DNA from: Paraglaciecola mesophila KMM 241
GTDB taxonomy: Bacteria > Pseudomonadota > Gammaproteobacteria > Enterobacterales > Alteromonadaceae
DNA: 38,184 bases
Assembly: GCF_000315015.1 (NCBI RefSeq)
Contig: NZ_BAEP01000079.1
Location: 1 to 38,184 of the forward strand
Reading direction: 5' to 3'
Shown: piece after piece, positions 1 through 6,250 of the stretch
Layout: each line of letters starts with the position of its first letter
Position numbering within the stretch: the first letter of the stretch is position 1
The notes under the pieces: generated by a model
What the model saw: the letters and a program-made list of their open reading frames with translations, nothing else
The model's database searches: none
Told to the model about the DNA's origin: nothing
Translations under genes and position numbers: made by a program

Positions 1-920
1 GCTGCGTGCGTCAGTCTTTCTTATGCGGAGTAGATAAATATTCTGGCCAGAGCTACGAGCATCGCCGAGGCTGGGTAGAAGAGCGTTTATTGTTTCTAGC
101 GACAGTATTCGCAATAGACATTTGTGCCTATGCGGTTATGAGTAATCACACGCACGTGGTGCTTTGTGTGGATAAAGCCTTGGCTGATAATTGGGATAAC
201 GATGAAGTGTTGAGGCGCTATCATAAGCTACACAGAGGCACATTGCTGACTCAGAAATTCATGAATGGCGATACGCTGAGCCAAGGAGAGCTAATCACCT
301 TTGACGAAACCGTTGAAACTTATCGGCAACGTTTGTACGACATAAGCTGGTTTATGCGTGACTTGAATGAGTATATTGCTCGCGAAGCCAATAAAGAAGA
401 CGGCTGCACCGGCCGTTTCTGGGAAGGACGATTTAAGTCGCAAGCACTACTAGATGAAAGCGCCGTACTAGCGTGTATGGCCTATGTGGACTTGAATCCC
501 ATTCGTGCAAAAATGGAAAAAACACCAGAAACATCCAAGCACACCAGTATCAAAAAACGCATTCACGCCATTAAAAACCAACAACCTCAACCGAGCGTTT
601 TAATGCCCTTTGTGGGAAATCCTTGTGAGAATATGCCCAAAGGTATTCCCTACTCACTCAAAGACTATTGTGAGCTGATCGACACTACAGGCCGCTGTAA
701 TCGTAATGGTAAGGCTGGTCACATCGATAACACTCACAGCCCGATTTTAGAGCGATTAGGGTTAGACTCTGCTCAATGGCTAACCCTAACCACTGAGTTT
801 GAAAAGCACTTCTGCTACGCAGCAGGTGCGGAGCAAATGATGAATGCGTTCAAGCGCCACACTCATCATCAACGGCTGCGAGGAATGACCAAAGCGAAAG
901 CGTTGTTAAAACGCGCATAA
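1..920 (+). CDS. REP-associated tyrosine transposase (Y1_Tnp), 5' truncated by the window edge
   Basis: This is a single-strand DNA transposase of the REP-associated (RAYT, IS200-like) HUH family. The HUH metal motif is visible as S-N-H-T-H-V-V near residue 47, and a candidate catalytic tyrosine lies in the segment NEYIAREAN near residue 120, followed by GRFWEGRFKSQ, which is typical of the family. The frame stays open to the first base of the window, and the residues before the GTG at position 6 (C-V-R) fit the usual family start, which carries about 20 more residues. The true start therefore lies to the left, and the GTG is not chosen. About 120 residues follow the conserved core as a C-terminal extension. 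Such proteins are usually domesticated single-copy enzymes acting on dispersed palindromic repeats, and repeats do lie just downstream (1106-1162, 2605-2693). Function is inferred from family membership. Confidence 0.85.
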   Translation, partial: CVRQSFLCGVDKYSGQSYEHRRGWVEERLLFLATVFAIDICAYAVMSNHTHVVLCVDKALADNWDNDEVLRRYHKLHRGTLLTQKFMNGDTLSQGELITFDETVETYRQRLYDISWFMRDLNEYIAREANKEDGCTGRFWEGRFKSQALLDESAVLACMAYVDLNPIRAKMEKTPETSKHTSIKKRIHAIKNQQPQPSVLMPFVGNPCENMPKGIPYSLKDYCELIDTTGRCNRNGKAGHIDNTHSPILERLGLDSAQWLTLTTEFEKHFCYAAGAEQMMNAFKRHTHHQRLRGMTKAKALLKRA

Positions 921-1105
921 GACATTGCAATTAACACATCTAATGCTTCTCTTGTAGCGTAGGCGTTTGCCTAAAAACTGACCTGACGCGCCGTTTCCTT
1001 CCTCTACGCTCATTTTTCCAGTAAAAATCACCAATCATTCAGATAAAAGTACCTAAACGCTTGATGAGGGGTATTCCCCCCTTCTAAGCAGGAGAGTTTT
1101 TTACA

Positions 1106-1136
1106 CGACTCTAAAGATGGGTGTCTATGTTAGCTT
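1106..1136 (+). repeat. local repeat unit, copy A
   Basis: This is an intact copy of a roughly 30-bp unit: CGACTCTAAAGATGGGTG followed by TCTATGTTAGCTT. The same unit occurs interrupted at 1145-1162 plus 2605-2617 (copy B), and intact at 2618-2647 (copy C, with T in place of A in TCTATG). The repeats flank the transposase gene and the insertion sequence. Their origin is not known from the sequence alone. Confidence 0.8.
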
Positions 1137-1144
1137 TTAGCTTG

Positions 1145-1162
1145 CGACTCTAAAGATGGGTG
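1145..1162 (+). repeat. left half of repeat copy B, split by the insertion sequence
   Basis: CGACTCTAAAGATGGGTG here ends exactly where the insertion sequence begins. The missing half, TCTTTGTTAGCTT, resumes at 2605-2617 right after the element. Joining the two halves recreates the unit seen in copies A and C, which fixes the insertion boundaries to within the shared TG dinucleotide. Confidence 0.85.
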
Positions 1163-1167
1163 ATGAG

Positions 1168-1178
1168 ATGGACGCTCC
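1168..1178 (+). repeat. left subterminal inverted repeat of the IS
   Basis: ATGGACGCTCC is the exact reverse complement of 2589-2599. A related sequence, GGAGCGTCCT, occurs again just before the transposase start (1240-1249) and overlaps its ribosome binding site. The transposase or its guide RNA could therefore also contact the gene's own leader; that last point is speculation. Confidence 0.8.
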
Positions 1179-1248
1179 TAAGTAGCTACGGCGTCAAAAT
1201 GCGCCAAACTGAATGTGTAAACAACAGTTAATGACTAAGGAGCGTCCT

Positions 1249-2271
1249 ATGAATAATCTTAATACCATTGCCATCGATTTGGCAAAAAACGTATTTCAAG
1301 TTGGCCTGTTTTCACCCCAACATATTATGATGAGCAATAAACAATTCTCTCGTCAGAAGCTAACGTCTTTTATGGCTAAGCAAGAAAAAGCTATTGTCGT
1401 CATGGAAGCCTGCTATTCAAGCCACTATTGGGCTCGGTTATTTATGAAAATGGGACATATCGTGCATTTGCTCCCTGCTCAACATGTTAAACCCTTTGTT
1501 CGAGGGAATAAGAATGATCGCAATGATTCCATTGCTATTGCTGAAGCCTCTTGGCGGCCTAACATTAAATTTGTGCCACTGAAGTCTATTGAGCAGCAAG
1601 ACATACAAGCCCTACATCGTATTCGTGATAAATTGATTTCTAGACGAACCAGCATCATTAATCAAACTCGAGGTTTGCTTAGCGAATATGGGGTCGTTAT
1701 ACCTCAAGGCTTAAAAAGCTTTACACAACATATCTCTGCTCTGATAGACCCAGAAGATGAGCGCATTACTGTGCGAATGAAACAACAGTTAAGGGCCGTA
1801 AAGGAAGAGTATGACCAATTAAGCAGACGCAGTAAGGCTATTGAAACCGAGCTAAAACAATATGCTCAACAAAACCCCCTATGCCAACGATTAATGACAT
1901 TACCTGGTGTCGGTGTCCTCAATGCCACTGCATTATATGCAGCAATCGGCAATGGTAGTCAGTTTGAAAATCCAAGGGCATTATCGGTTTGGTTAGGCGT
2001 CACACCTAAGCAGTATGCGAGTGGAGAAAAGTCTTTTTATGGTGGGATCACCAAGCGCGGCAATCATTACTTACGCAAACAGCTGATACATGGTGCTCGC
2101 AGTGTAATGCATCGCATAAAAGCAAAAGATGACAAACTGTCCGTGTGGGTCAAACAACTGGTTGAGAGACGAGGCAAAAATAAAGCAGCGGTGGCACTGG
2201 CTAATCGTCTTGCGAGGTTAGCTTGGATATTATTACACCGAAACGAAAATTATCATTCAGTAGCAAGTTAA
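1249..2271 (+). CDS. IS110/IS1111 family transposase
   Basis: This DEDD-type (RuvC-like) recombinase of 340 residues acts with a structured guide RNA in the IS110 family. The N-terminal DEDD domain shows D in TIAIDLAKNVF, E in VVMEACYSS and the D pair in NKNDRNDSIAIAEA. The C-terminal transposase_20 domain shows LPGVGVLNATALYAAIG and the serine-containing GEKSFYGGITKRGNHYLRKQLIHGAR, which holds the nucleophile serine region of the family. I chose the ATG at 1249 because AAGGAG stands 7 bases before it; the upstream ATG at 1213 has no comparable site and would overlap the terminal region. The gene is full length with no frameshift. Confidence 0.93.
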   Translation: MNNLNTIAIDLAKNVFQVGLFSPQHIMMSNKQFSRQKLTSFMAKQEKAIVVMEACYSSHYWARLFMKMGHIVHLLPAQHVKPFVRGNKNDRNDSIAIAEASWRPNIKFVPLKSIEQQDIQALHRIRDKLISRRTSIINQTRGLLSEYGVVIPQGLKSFTQHISALIDPEDERITVRMKQQLRAVKEEYDQLSRRSKAIETELKQYAQQNPLCQRLMTLPGVGVLNATALYAAIGNGSQFENPRALSVWLGVTPKQYASGEKSFYGGITKRGNHYLRKQLIHGARSVMHRIKAKDDKLSVWVKQLVERRGKNKAAVALANRLARLAWILLHRNENYHSVAS

Positions 2272-2588
2272 CAATCAAGCATAGAATACTGGTAATACGT
2301 TGTTAAAAACACAATCTGAGTCGACGATAAATGATGTTAAAGCGGGTTTCCCGCACTTAGCGATAGTCTGTACTGGACAAGGTTTTTAAAACCGAGTGGG
2401 TGATTGAGACAGTTAAGTGCGGATCTCATTAGGGCCAGAGAGTAAACCGATAGTCCCCTCTCAGAATAGGCCGAATATATGTCAGTACGACCCTTGTTCA
2501 TTGATCGTGAAGTTGAATGTGTTAGCGAAGAGGAAAAGCAAAACGCCTTCTAATCGAAGGTGAAGGTAGATATTGCCTTGACGACAGG
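2272..2588 (+). ncRNA. candidate bridge/seekRNA region of the IS1111-type element
   Basis: No protein is encoded here. In IS1111-type elements the non-coding right end encodes the guide (bridge or seek) RNA. The sequence is structured: CCGCACTTA (2351-2359) pairs perfectly with TAAGTGCGG (2414-2422) and encloses about 54 bases. Inside that loop, TGGGTGAT (2397-2404) matches the left target half plus the first IS bases (GATGGGTG|AT at the 1162/1163 junction). TGTTAGC (2520-2526) matches the right target half (2609-2617). The octamer CGATAGTC is repeated at 2361-2368 and 2448-2455. The exact RNA ends cannot be read. Confidence 0.45.
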
Positions 2589-2599
2589 GGAGCGTCCAT
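2589..2599 (+). repeat. right subterminal inverted repeat of the IS
   Basis: GGAGCGTCCAT is the exact complement of 1168-1178, and five bases (ATATG) follow before the junction with the flanking repeat. Confidence 0.8.
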
Positions 2600-2604
2600 A
2601 TATG

Positions 2605-2617
2605 TCTTTGTTAGCTT
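2605..2617 (+). repeat. right half of repeat copy B
   Basis: TCTTTGTTAGCTT completes the unit interrupted at 1162 and is identical to the same part of copy C. Confidence 0.8.
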
Positions 2618-2647
2618 CCTCTAAAGATGGGTGTCTTTGTTAGCTTC
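2618..2647 (+). repeat. local repeat unit, copy C
   Basis: CTCTAAAGATGGGTG followed by TCTTTGTTAGCTTC is intact and directly abuts the right half of copy B. It serves as the in-window reference for the pre-insertion target site. Confidence 0.8.
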
Positions 2648-2669
2648 TTGTTAGCTTCTTGTTAGCTTC
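2637..2669 (+). repeat. three tandem 11-bp repeats TTGTTAGCTTC
   Basis: TTGTTAGCTTC is repeated perfectly at 2637-2647, 2648-2658 and 2659-2669. The first copy is the end of repeat copy C. The pattern looks like slippage expansion of the repeat's 3' end. A 10-bp-arm palindrome follows immediately. Confidence 0.85.
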
Positions 2670-2693
2670 CTAAAACGTTCCCGACGTTTTAGG
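2669..2693. repeat. perfect palindrome, 10-bp arms, 5-base loop (REP-like)
   Basis: CCTAAAACGT-TCCCG-ACGTTTTAGG is a perfect inverted repeat able to fold as a hairpin in DNA or RNA. No T-run follows, so a terminator is unlikely. Its place beside a RAYT transposase and repeats suggests a REP-like element, but this is inferred only from neighbourhood. Confidence 0.6.
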
Positions 2694-2919
2694 CGAACGC
2701 AACACAGGTTCTTACCTATCGGGTGCGGAGTCGTTTATCTAAGCAAGTGAAAATCCGGAAGGGCTAAGTGCCTAATAAGTAGGGGGTTTTATTGGAGGTA
2801 TTTGATTTGGTAGGTCGTCGCTAGCGTCGTCAGGCAGTTTAACTCACCTGTGCCAACGGCATTTCAGATATCGGCTCTCACTACGTTCGGCGAGTCGCTT
2901 CAATGCGATAGCACGACAA
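2694..2919. other. intergenic stretch between repeats and tRNA-Arg
   Basis: I find no gene here. The right half (about 2865-2910) is GC-richer and forms the 3' flank of the minus-strand tRNA. A clear T-tract terminator is not visible. Confidence 0.4.
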
Positions 2920-2996
2920 TGGTGCACCCGGCGCGATTCGAACGCGCGACCTTTGCCTCCGGAGGGCAACGCTCTATCCAGCTGAGCTACGGGTGC
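2920..2996 (-). tRNA. tRNA-Arg (anticodon CCG)
   Basis: Read on the minus strand, the sequence folds as a full tRNA of 77 bases with an encoded CCA end (2922-2920). The acceptor stem GCACCCG pairs with CGGGTGC. The D arm is GCTC-AGCTGGATA-GAGC. The anticodon stem TTGCC/GGCAA encloses the loop CTCCGGA, giving anticodon CCG. The T arm is GCGCG-TTCGAAT-CGCGC. It decodes the CGG arginine codon. A partial second copy of the 5' end lies upstream at 3187-3205. Confidence 0.97.
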
Positions 2997-3186
2997 ATAT
3001 TTTGTTGTTTGATACATGCTGTATCGGTACTGCTATTTTCAATATAAAGCTTGGGGTGACTCTTTTTACTATGGCGTAAACACGTCCATGATGATATTCC
3101 CCCAGCGCGTACATCCTGTACTTCCGTTCGCTGCTCTCGAAGTGATGTTAAATCATTTCTCATCGGCTGCGCCGACCGGCGCTTAC

Positions 3187-3205
3187 CCAGCTGAGCTACG
3201 GGTGC
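3187..3205 (-). pseudogene. truncated tRNA copy (5' acceptor strand and D arm only)
   Basis: CCAGCTGAGCTACGGGTGC is identical to 2978-2996 of the functional tRNA-Arg. On the minus strand it gives GCACCCGTAGCTCAGCTGG and then diverges (GTAAGCGCC...), so the anticodon arm, T arm and 3' end are missing. It is most likely the remnant of a tandem tRNA array or of a rearrangement. Integrases usually duplicate the 3' end of tRNAs, which argues against a simple att site. Confidence 0.75.
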
Positions 3206-3330
3206 TTCATTTTGTGAGCGCTGATTCTAATGAAATACAGCGTATTTTCCACTGTTATTTGGTTTTATTGTCGGGGATGTTTGCTCACAGCCAATTTTTG
3301 TCTTTTATCGTGCCTAACTGATAAACCGAG

Positions 3331-3348
3331 TTGTCATATTGCTGTGGT
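3331..3348 (+). promoter_or_regulatory. Pho-box-like site upstream of phoX
   Basis: TTGTCATATTG-CTGTGGT resembles the PhoB direct-repeat consensus CTGTCAT-A-rich-CTGTCA. It matches about 13 of 18 positions, and the two CTGT/TTGT units are spaced 11 bp apart. It lies about 110 bp before the start of a PhoX-family phosphatase, where phosphate-starvation control would make sense. The match is imperfect. Confidence 0.4.
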
Positions 3349-3403
3349 TTTGGTGCTCTACAATCGCACTCTGGCAGCATTAACGCACAATATAAATAAT
3401 ATT

Positions 3404-3420
3404 ATGTGATAACATCACAT
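3404..3420. promoter_or_regulatory. perfect dyad ATGTGAT-AAC-ATCACAT
   Basis: This 17-bp inverted repeat has 7-bp arms and a 3-bp spacer, 38 bp before the PhoX start. It looks like a dimeric-regulator operator. It resembles a CRP half-site pair, but the spacing between TGTGA and TCACA is 5 and not the 6 that CRP requires. The regulator is therefore unknown. Confidence 0.4.
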
Positions 3421-3457
3421 TTGTGTTTGATTTCATTTCAATGTTTTAGGCAAGATT

Positions 3458-4843
3458 ATGGTAACAAGAAGACAGTTTACTTTGGGTGCAAGTGCAATGG
3501 CGTTTGGTGGTTTAACGGCAAGTTATTTTGGAAAAGTGAACGCGGCTTCTGTATTAGCCAGCACGCATGGATTTGGCCCGTTATTGCCTGATCCTAAAAA
3601 GGTATTGGATTTACCTGCTGGTTTTAGCTATCAGGTTATTTCTCAGTTGGGTGAGATAATGGCCGATGGTTTTACCGTGCCGGATAGAGCTGACGGCATG
3701 GGCTGTTTCCCGTTAGACGAAGAGCGCGTGGCGCTTATCCGTAACCATGAATTACACCCACGAGACCTAATCAAAGCTGAGCAGAGCATTAAGCAGCACA
3801 AAAGCACCATGGCTTATGATCAGACCGATGATGGCGTGGCGCTACCTGGGGGGACCAGCAAGCTGGTGTACAACCTGAAAACCCAGACCCTTGAAGAGCA
3901 GTTTTTAACCTTGGTTGGCACGGTGCGTAATTGCGCAGGTGGTGCTACGCCGTGGAATACGTGGTTGACCTGTGAAGAGTCAGTGCTTAAAGCAGGCTCA
4001 GGTGTATCAAAATCTCATGGTTATATTTTTGAAGTGCCAGCCACGGCAAAAGGCTTAATTCAGCCAAAACCATTAACCGCCATGGGGCGCTTTAACCATG
4101 AAGCCGCCGCAGTCGACCCACGCACGGGTATTGTGTATTTGACTGAGGATCGCGGCGACAGTTTGTTTTATCGATTTATTCCCAATCAGCGCGGGCAGCT
4201 CGACCAAGGCGGTCAACTGCAAGCCTTAGTGCTTAAAGGTATTAATGATGTTAAAAGCAGCCAAGGCTACGATACCCGTAATTGGGAAACGCAGAATATG
4301 CCACTACAAGAATGGGTAGATGCCCAGTGGATAAACCTAGATAACCCTGAAAGCCCTGAAGATGACTTGCGTGCCCGAGGTTATCAAGAAGGGGCAGCTT
4401 TGTTTGCCCGTGGTGAAGGGATCCACTGGGGAGACAACGAATTGTATTTTTGCTGCACCAATGGCGGTAGCAAGCAATTAGGGCAGATTATGCGCTATCA
4501 GCCATCGGCTTTTGAAGGGCAGCTACAAGAGGCTGAGGAGCCGGGCAGGTTGCAGCTGTTCTTACAAAGTGAAGATGAATCTTTGTACAACTTCGGCGAT
4601 AACCTGACCGTTACCCCCTACGGGCATCTTTTGGTGTGCGAAGACCAATATACTGACGTGGTAGAAAACCATTTGCGCGGCGTTACGCCCCGAGGTGAAG
4701 CTTACGATTTTGCGCGCTTAAATATGCAGACCGAATTGGCAGGGGCGTGTTTCTCGCCTGATGGTTCAGTCTTATTTGTTAACTTGTATTCACCGACCAG
4801 AACCCTAGCCATCAGAGGGCCTTGGGAAAATTTTGCCGGTTAA
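3458..4843 (+). CDS. phoX: PhoX-family (DUF839) alkaline phosphatase, Tat-exported
   Basis: This is a predicted secreted phosphatase that releases phosphate from organic phosphomonoesters. The 461-residue protein opens with a twin-arginine signal (T-R-R-Q-F at residues 3-7, then an alanine/glycine-rich hydrophobic stretch) with a plausible cleavage after VNA near residue 29. DUF839/PhoX motifs follow: IRNHELHPRDL, NCAGGATPWNTWLTCEES, MGRFNHEAAAVDP, YLTEDRGDSLFYRF and, near the end, AGACFSPDGSVLFVNLYSP. The acidic and asparagine residues in these blocks would bind the Ca/Fe cofactor in characterised PhoX. Tat export fits folding with metal in the cytoplasm. The gene stands alone, with a Pho-box-like site upstream, and converges on the AGE-isomerase operon across a terminator. 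Substrate range within DUF839 is uncertain. Confidence 0.85.
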   Translation: MVTRRQFTLGASAMAFGGLTASYFGKVNAASVLASTHGFGPLLPDPKKVLDLPAGFSYQVISQLGEIMADGFTVPDRADGMGCFPLDEERVALIRNHELHPRDLIKAEQSIKQHKSTMAYDQTDDGVALPGGTSKLVYNLKTQTLEEQFLTLVGTVRNCAGGATPWNTWLTCEESVLKAGSGVSKSHGYIFEVPATAKGLIQPKPLTAMGRFNHEAAAVDPRTGIVYLTEDRGDSLFYRFIPNQRGQLDQGGQLQALVLKGINDVKSSQGYDTRNWETQNMPLQEWVDAQWINLDNPESPEDDLRARGYQEGAALFARGEGIHWGDNELYFCCTNGGSKQLGQIMRYQPSAFEGQLQEAEEPGRLQLFLQSEDESLYNFGDNLTVTPYGHLLVCEDQYTDVVENHLRGVTPRGEAYDFARLNMQTELAGACFSPDGSVLFVNLYSPTRTLAIRGPWENFAG

Positions 4844-4889
4844 TGTCAATGTTATGCAAAGGCGAGTCATTGCACTAATAAGCAAACAA

Positions 4890-4937
4890 TAAAAAGCCCG
4901 CATGAAATCAAAGGGGACACAGTGTTTCATGCAGGCT
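4890..4937 (-). terminator. rho-independent terminator of the GH63-AGE operon
   Basis: On the minus strand, AGCCTGCATGAAA pairs with TTTCATGCGGGCT (one mismatch) and TTTTTATTG follows. It lies about 80 bp past the stop of the AGE isomerase. The 17-base loop contains AAAGGGGACACA, unusually long and purine-rich for a terminator loop. On the plus strand it may also stop PhoX transcription. Confidence 0.75.
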
Positions 4938-5016
4938 AGTACTACCTGTTACCTTTTTCCGGGCTGGCATCGCTTAGCGCGTTTACAAGCGTCGCTACAA
5001 CTAAGCGGAGTGTCAC

Positions 5017-6231
5017 TTACGCCATTGGGTGGCGGCGCACTAGCTCAAGTACGTCGTAGCAAGCACCCATGGTGTGGTAGTCGGTTTTACCGATCGGGCT
5101 TTTCAGCTCATCAATTTTTTGGTTGTCGTGAGTCAGTATTCTGAACCAAGCGCCGTATTGGTGATCAACCATATGCTGCCACGAGTATTGCCAAATCTTG
5201 TTGTACCAATCCGCGTAGCTAGCGTCACCAGTATGGTGATACAAATATGCCGCGCAGCACATAGATTCAGCCTGTACCCAAAAGTATTTTTCGTTATCGC
5301 AAATACTCATATCTGGGGCGAAACCATAGAATATCCCACCGTGTTCTTTGTCCCATGCGACACCAAGTGACTCATCGAACAAGGCTTTAGCGCGTTCAAC
5401 TAGCCAGGGCTGTGGGTCGTGCCTAGCGATAAACAACAATAGCTTTGACCATTCTGTTTGGTGACCCGGTTGAAAACCCCAAGGACGAAACAGGTTTTTC
5501 GGATCGTCTTTATTGTATTCAAGGTCCACTTGCCAGTTAAGGTCGTAGTGTTCCCAAATCAAACCATTCATTAGCGCGGCTTGTTGGTTGGTCATTTTGT
5601 CTGCTAAGGCGATAGCGCGGTCTAGAAAATGACGCTCGCCACTGGCTTCGTAAGCAGCTATCAACGCTTCGCAGGTGTGCATGTTGGCATTTTGCCCACG
5701 GTAGTTATCGCACACACCAAAATCGGCGTTGCATTGGTCTTTGTATAAACCGGCTTGTGGATCCCAGAAGTGTTTCTCCATGGTGTTCCATGTTTCATTC
5801 AGGTATTCCCGTGCTTCTTCAACACCCACCCGCAGCGCCCAGCTGTAAGCCAGGATCACAAAAGCAAAACCGTAGCAGTGATTGGTTTGATCTTGCACCG
5901 TCACTTCGGCGTTTTGTACATCTAACAACCAGTTATAGCCACCCGTTTCAGGTACATAATGGGCAGTACGAATGAATTCAATACCTGACTTAACTCGCTT
6001 AAGGTATTTCGGTGTGCGAAATTCTTGGTAGGCACGGGCGTAATTAAACACAAAACGGGTTGAGCTGACTAAGTGACGAGTGCCTTTGTCAAATACTTCG
6101 CCATTGTCTAAAAAGTTTTGGTAGAAACCGCCATGGGGGTCGTCTACGTTGGCTTCGTAAAACTTGAGCGTGTCGCTTATATGGTCAAGCAGAAACGTAG
6201 GGCTAGTAAATTTTGGTGCGCTATTTGTCAT
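5017..6231 (-). CDS. AGE-family sugar isomerase/epimerase (mannose isomerase-like)
   Basis: This 404-residue protein belongs to the N-acylglucosamine 2-epimerase superfamily, and its motifs resemble YihS/mannose isomerase. The (alpha/alpha)6-barrel catalytic residues are recognisable: R59 in SSTRF, H185 in the RGQNANMH block, H257 and E260 in PGHQTEW, and H386 in TDYHTMG. These correspond to the catalytic histidines of YihS-type enzymes. The likely reaction is aldose-ketose isomerisation of free mannose to fructose, in the cytoplasm (no signal peptide). The start is supported by AGGAG seven bases upstream. It follows the GH63 gene by 19 bp in one operon, which suggests it processes the hexose released by that hydrolase. 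A cellobiose or N-acylglucosamine epimerase is less likely given this context. Confidence 0.8.
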   Translation of the reverse strand: MTNSAPKFTSPTFLLDHISDTLKFYEANVDDPHGGFYQNFLDNGEVFDKGTRHLVSSTRFVFNYARAYQEFRTPKYLKRVKSGIEFIRTAHYVPETGGYNWLLDVQNAEVTVQDQTNHCYGFAFVILAYSWALRVGVEEAREYLNETWNTMEKHFWDPQAGLYKDQCNADFGVCDNYRGQNANMHTCEALIAAYEASGERHFLDRAIALADKMTNQQAALMNGLIWEHYDLNWQVDLEYNKDDPKNLFRPWGFQPGHQTEWSKLLLFIARHDPQPWLVERAKALFDESLGVAWDKEHGGIFYGFAPDMSICDNEKYFWVQAESMCCAAYLYHHTGDASYADWYNKIWQYSWQHMVDHQYGAWFRILTHDNQKIDELKSPIGKTDYHTMGACYDVLELVRRHPMA

Positions 6232-6250
6232 CTTAATCTCCTGACGTTAC

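Larger units (their letters stand above)
921..1162. other. non-coding tail of the transposase gene with local repeats
   Basis: No convincing gene is present. The stretch contains a small hairpin-like GGGG-tatt-CCCC at about 1068-1080, and then two copies of a repeat beginning CTCTAAAGATGGGTG. The second copy is interrupted by the insertion sequence. The stretch probably belongs to the substrate repeats of the adjacent RAYT, but that link is inferred from proximity. Confidence 0.5.
1163..2604 (+). mobile_element. IS110 family (IS1111-type) insertion sequence, 1442 bp
   Basis: The element carries one DEDD transposase gene and 11-bp subterminal inverted repeats: ATGGACGCTCC at 1168-1178 and its exact complement GGAGCGTCCAT at 2589-2599. 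Each lies 5 bp inside its end. A long non-coding region (2272-2588) lies downstream of the transposase. Subterminal repeats and a long right-hand non-coding end mark the IS1111 branch of IS110. The element interrupts a local repeat; the flanks 1145-1162 and 2605-2617 rejoin into an intact repeat, with TG (1161-1162 and 2603-2604) shared at both junctions. There is no longer target duplication, as expected for this family. The open reading frame and both ends look intact, so the element may be active. Confidence 0.88.
2997..3457. other. intergenic region with tRNA remnant and phoX control region
   Basis: This stretch holds no supported protein gene. It contains the truncated tRNA copy, and then the likely control region of the PhoX gene, with a Pho-box-like site (3331-3348) and a perfect dyad (3404-3420). 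Short open frames here overlap the tRNA genes and are not credible. Confidence 0.5.

Noticed and set aside
2637-2669. Tandem 11-mers as a CRISPR array
   Set aside because: The units are directly adjacent without spacers, and no cas genes are present.
2978-3205. attL/attR of an integrative element at the tRNA
   Set aside because: The duplicated part is the tRNA 5' end, no integrase lies between, and the interval is only about 200 bp.
2850-3321. Two short open frames across the tRNA-Arg and its remnant
   Set aside because: They read through a functional tRNA gene on the opposite strand, lack ribosome binding sites and resemble no protein.
3404-3420. CRP site
   Set aside because: TGTGA and TCACA are separated by five bases and not six, so the dyad fits another regulator better.
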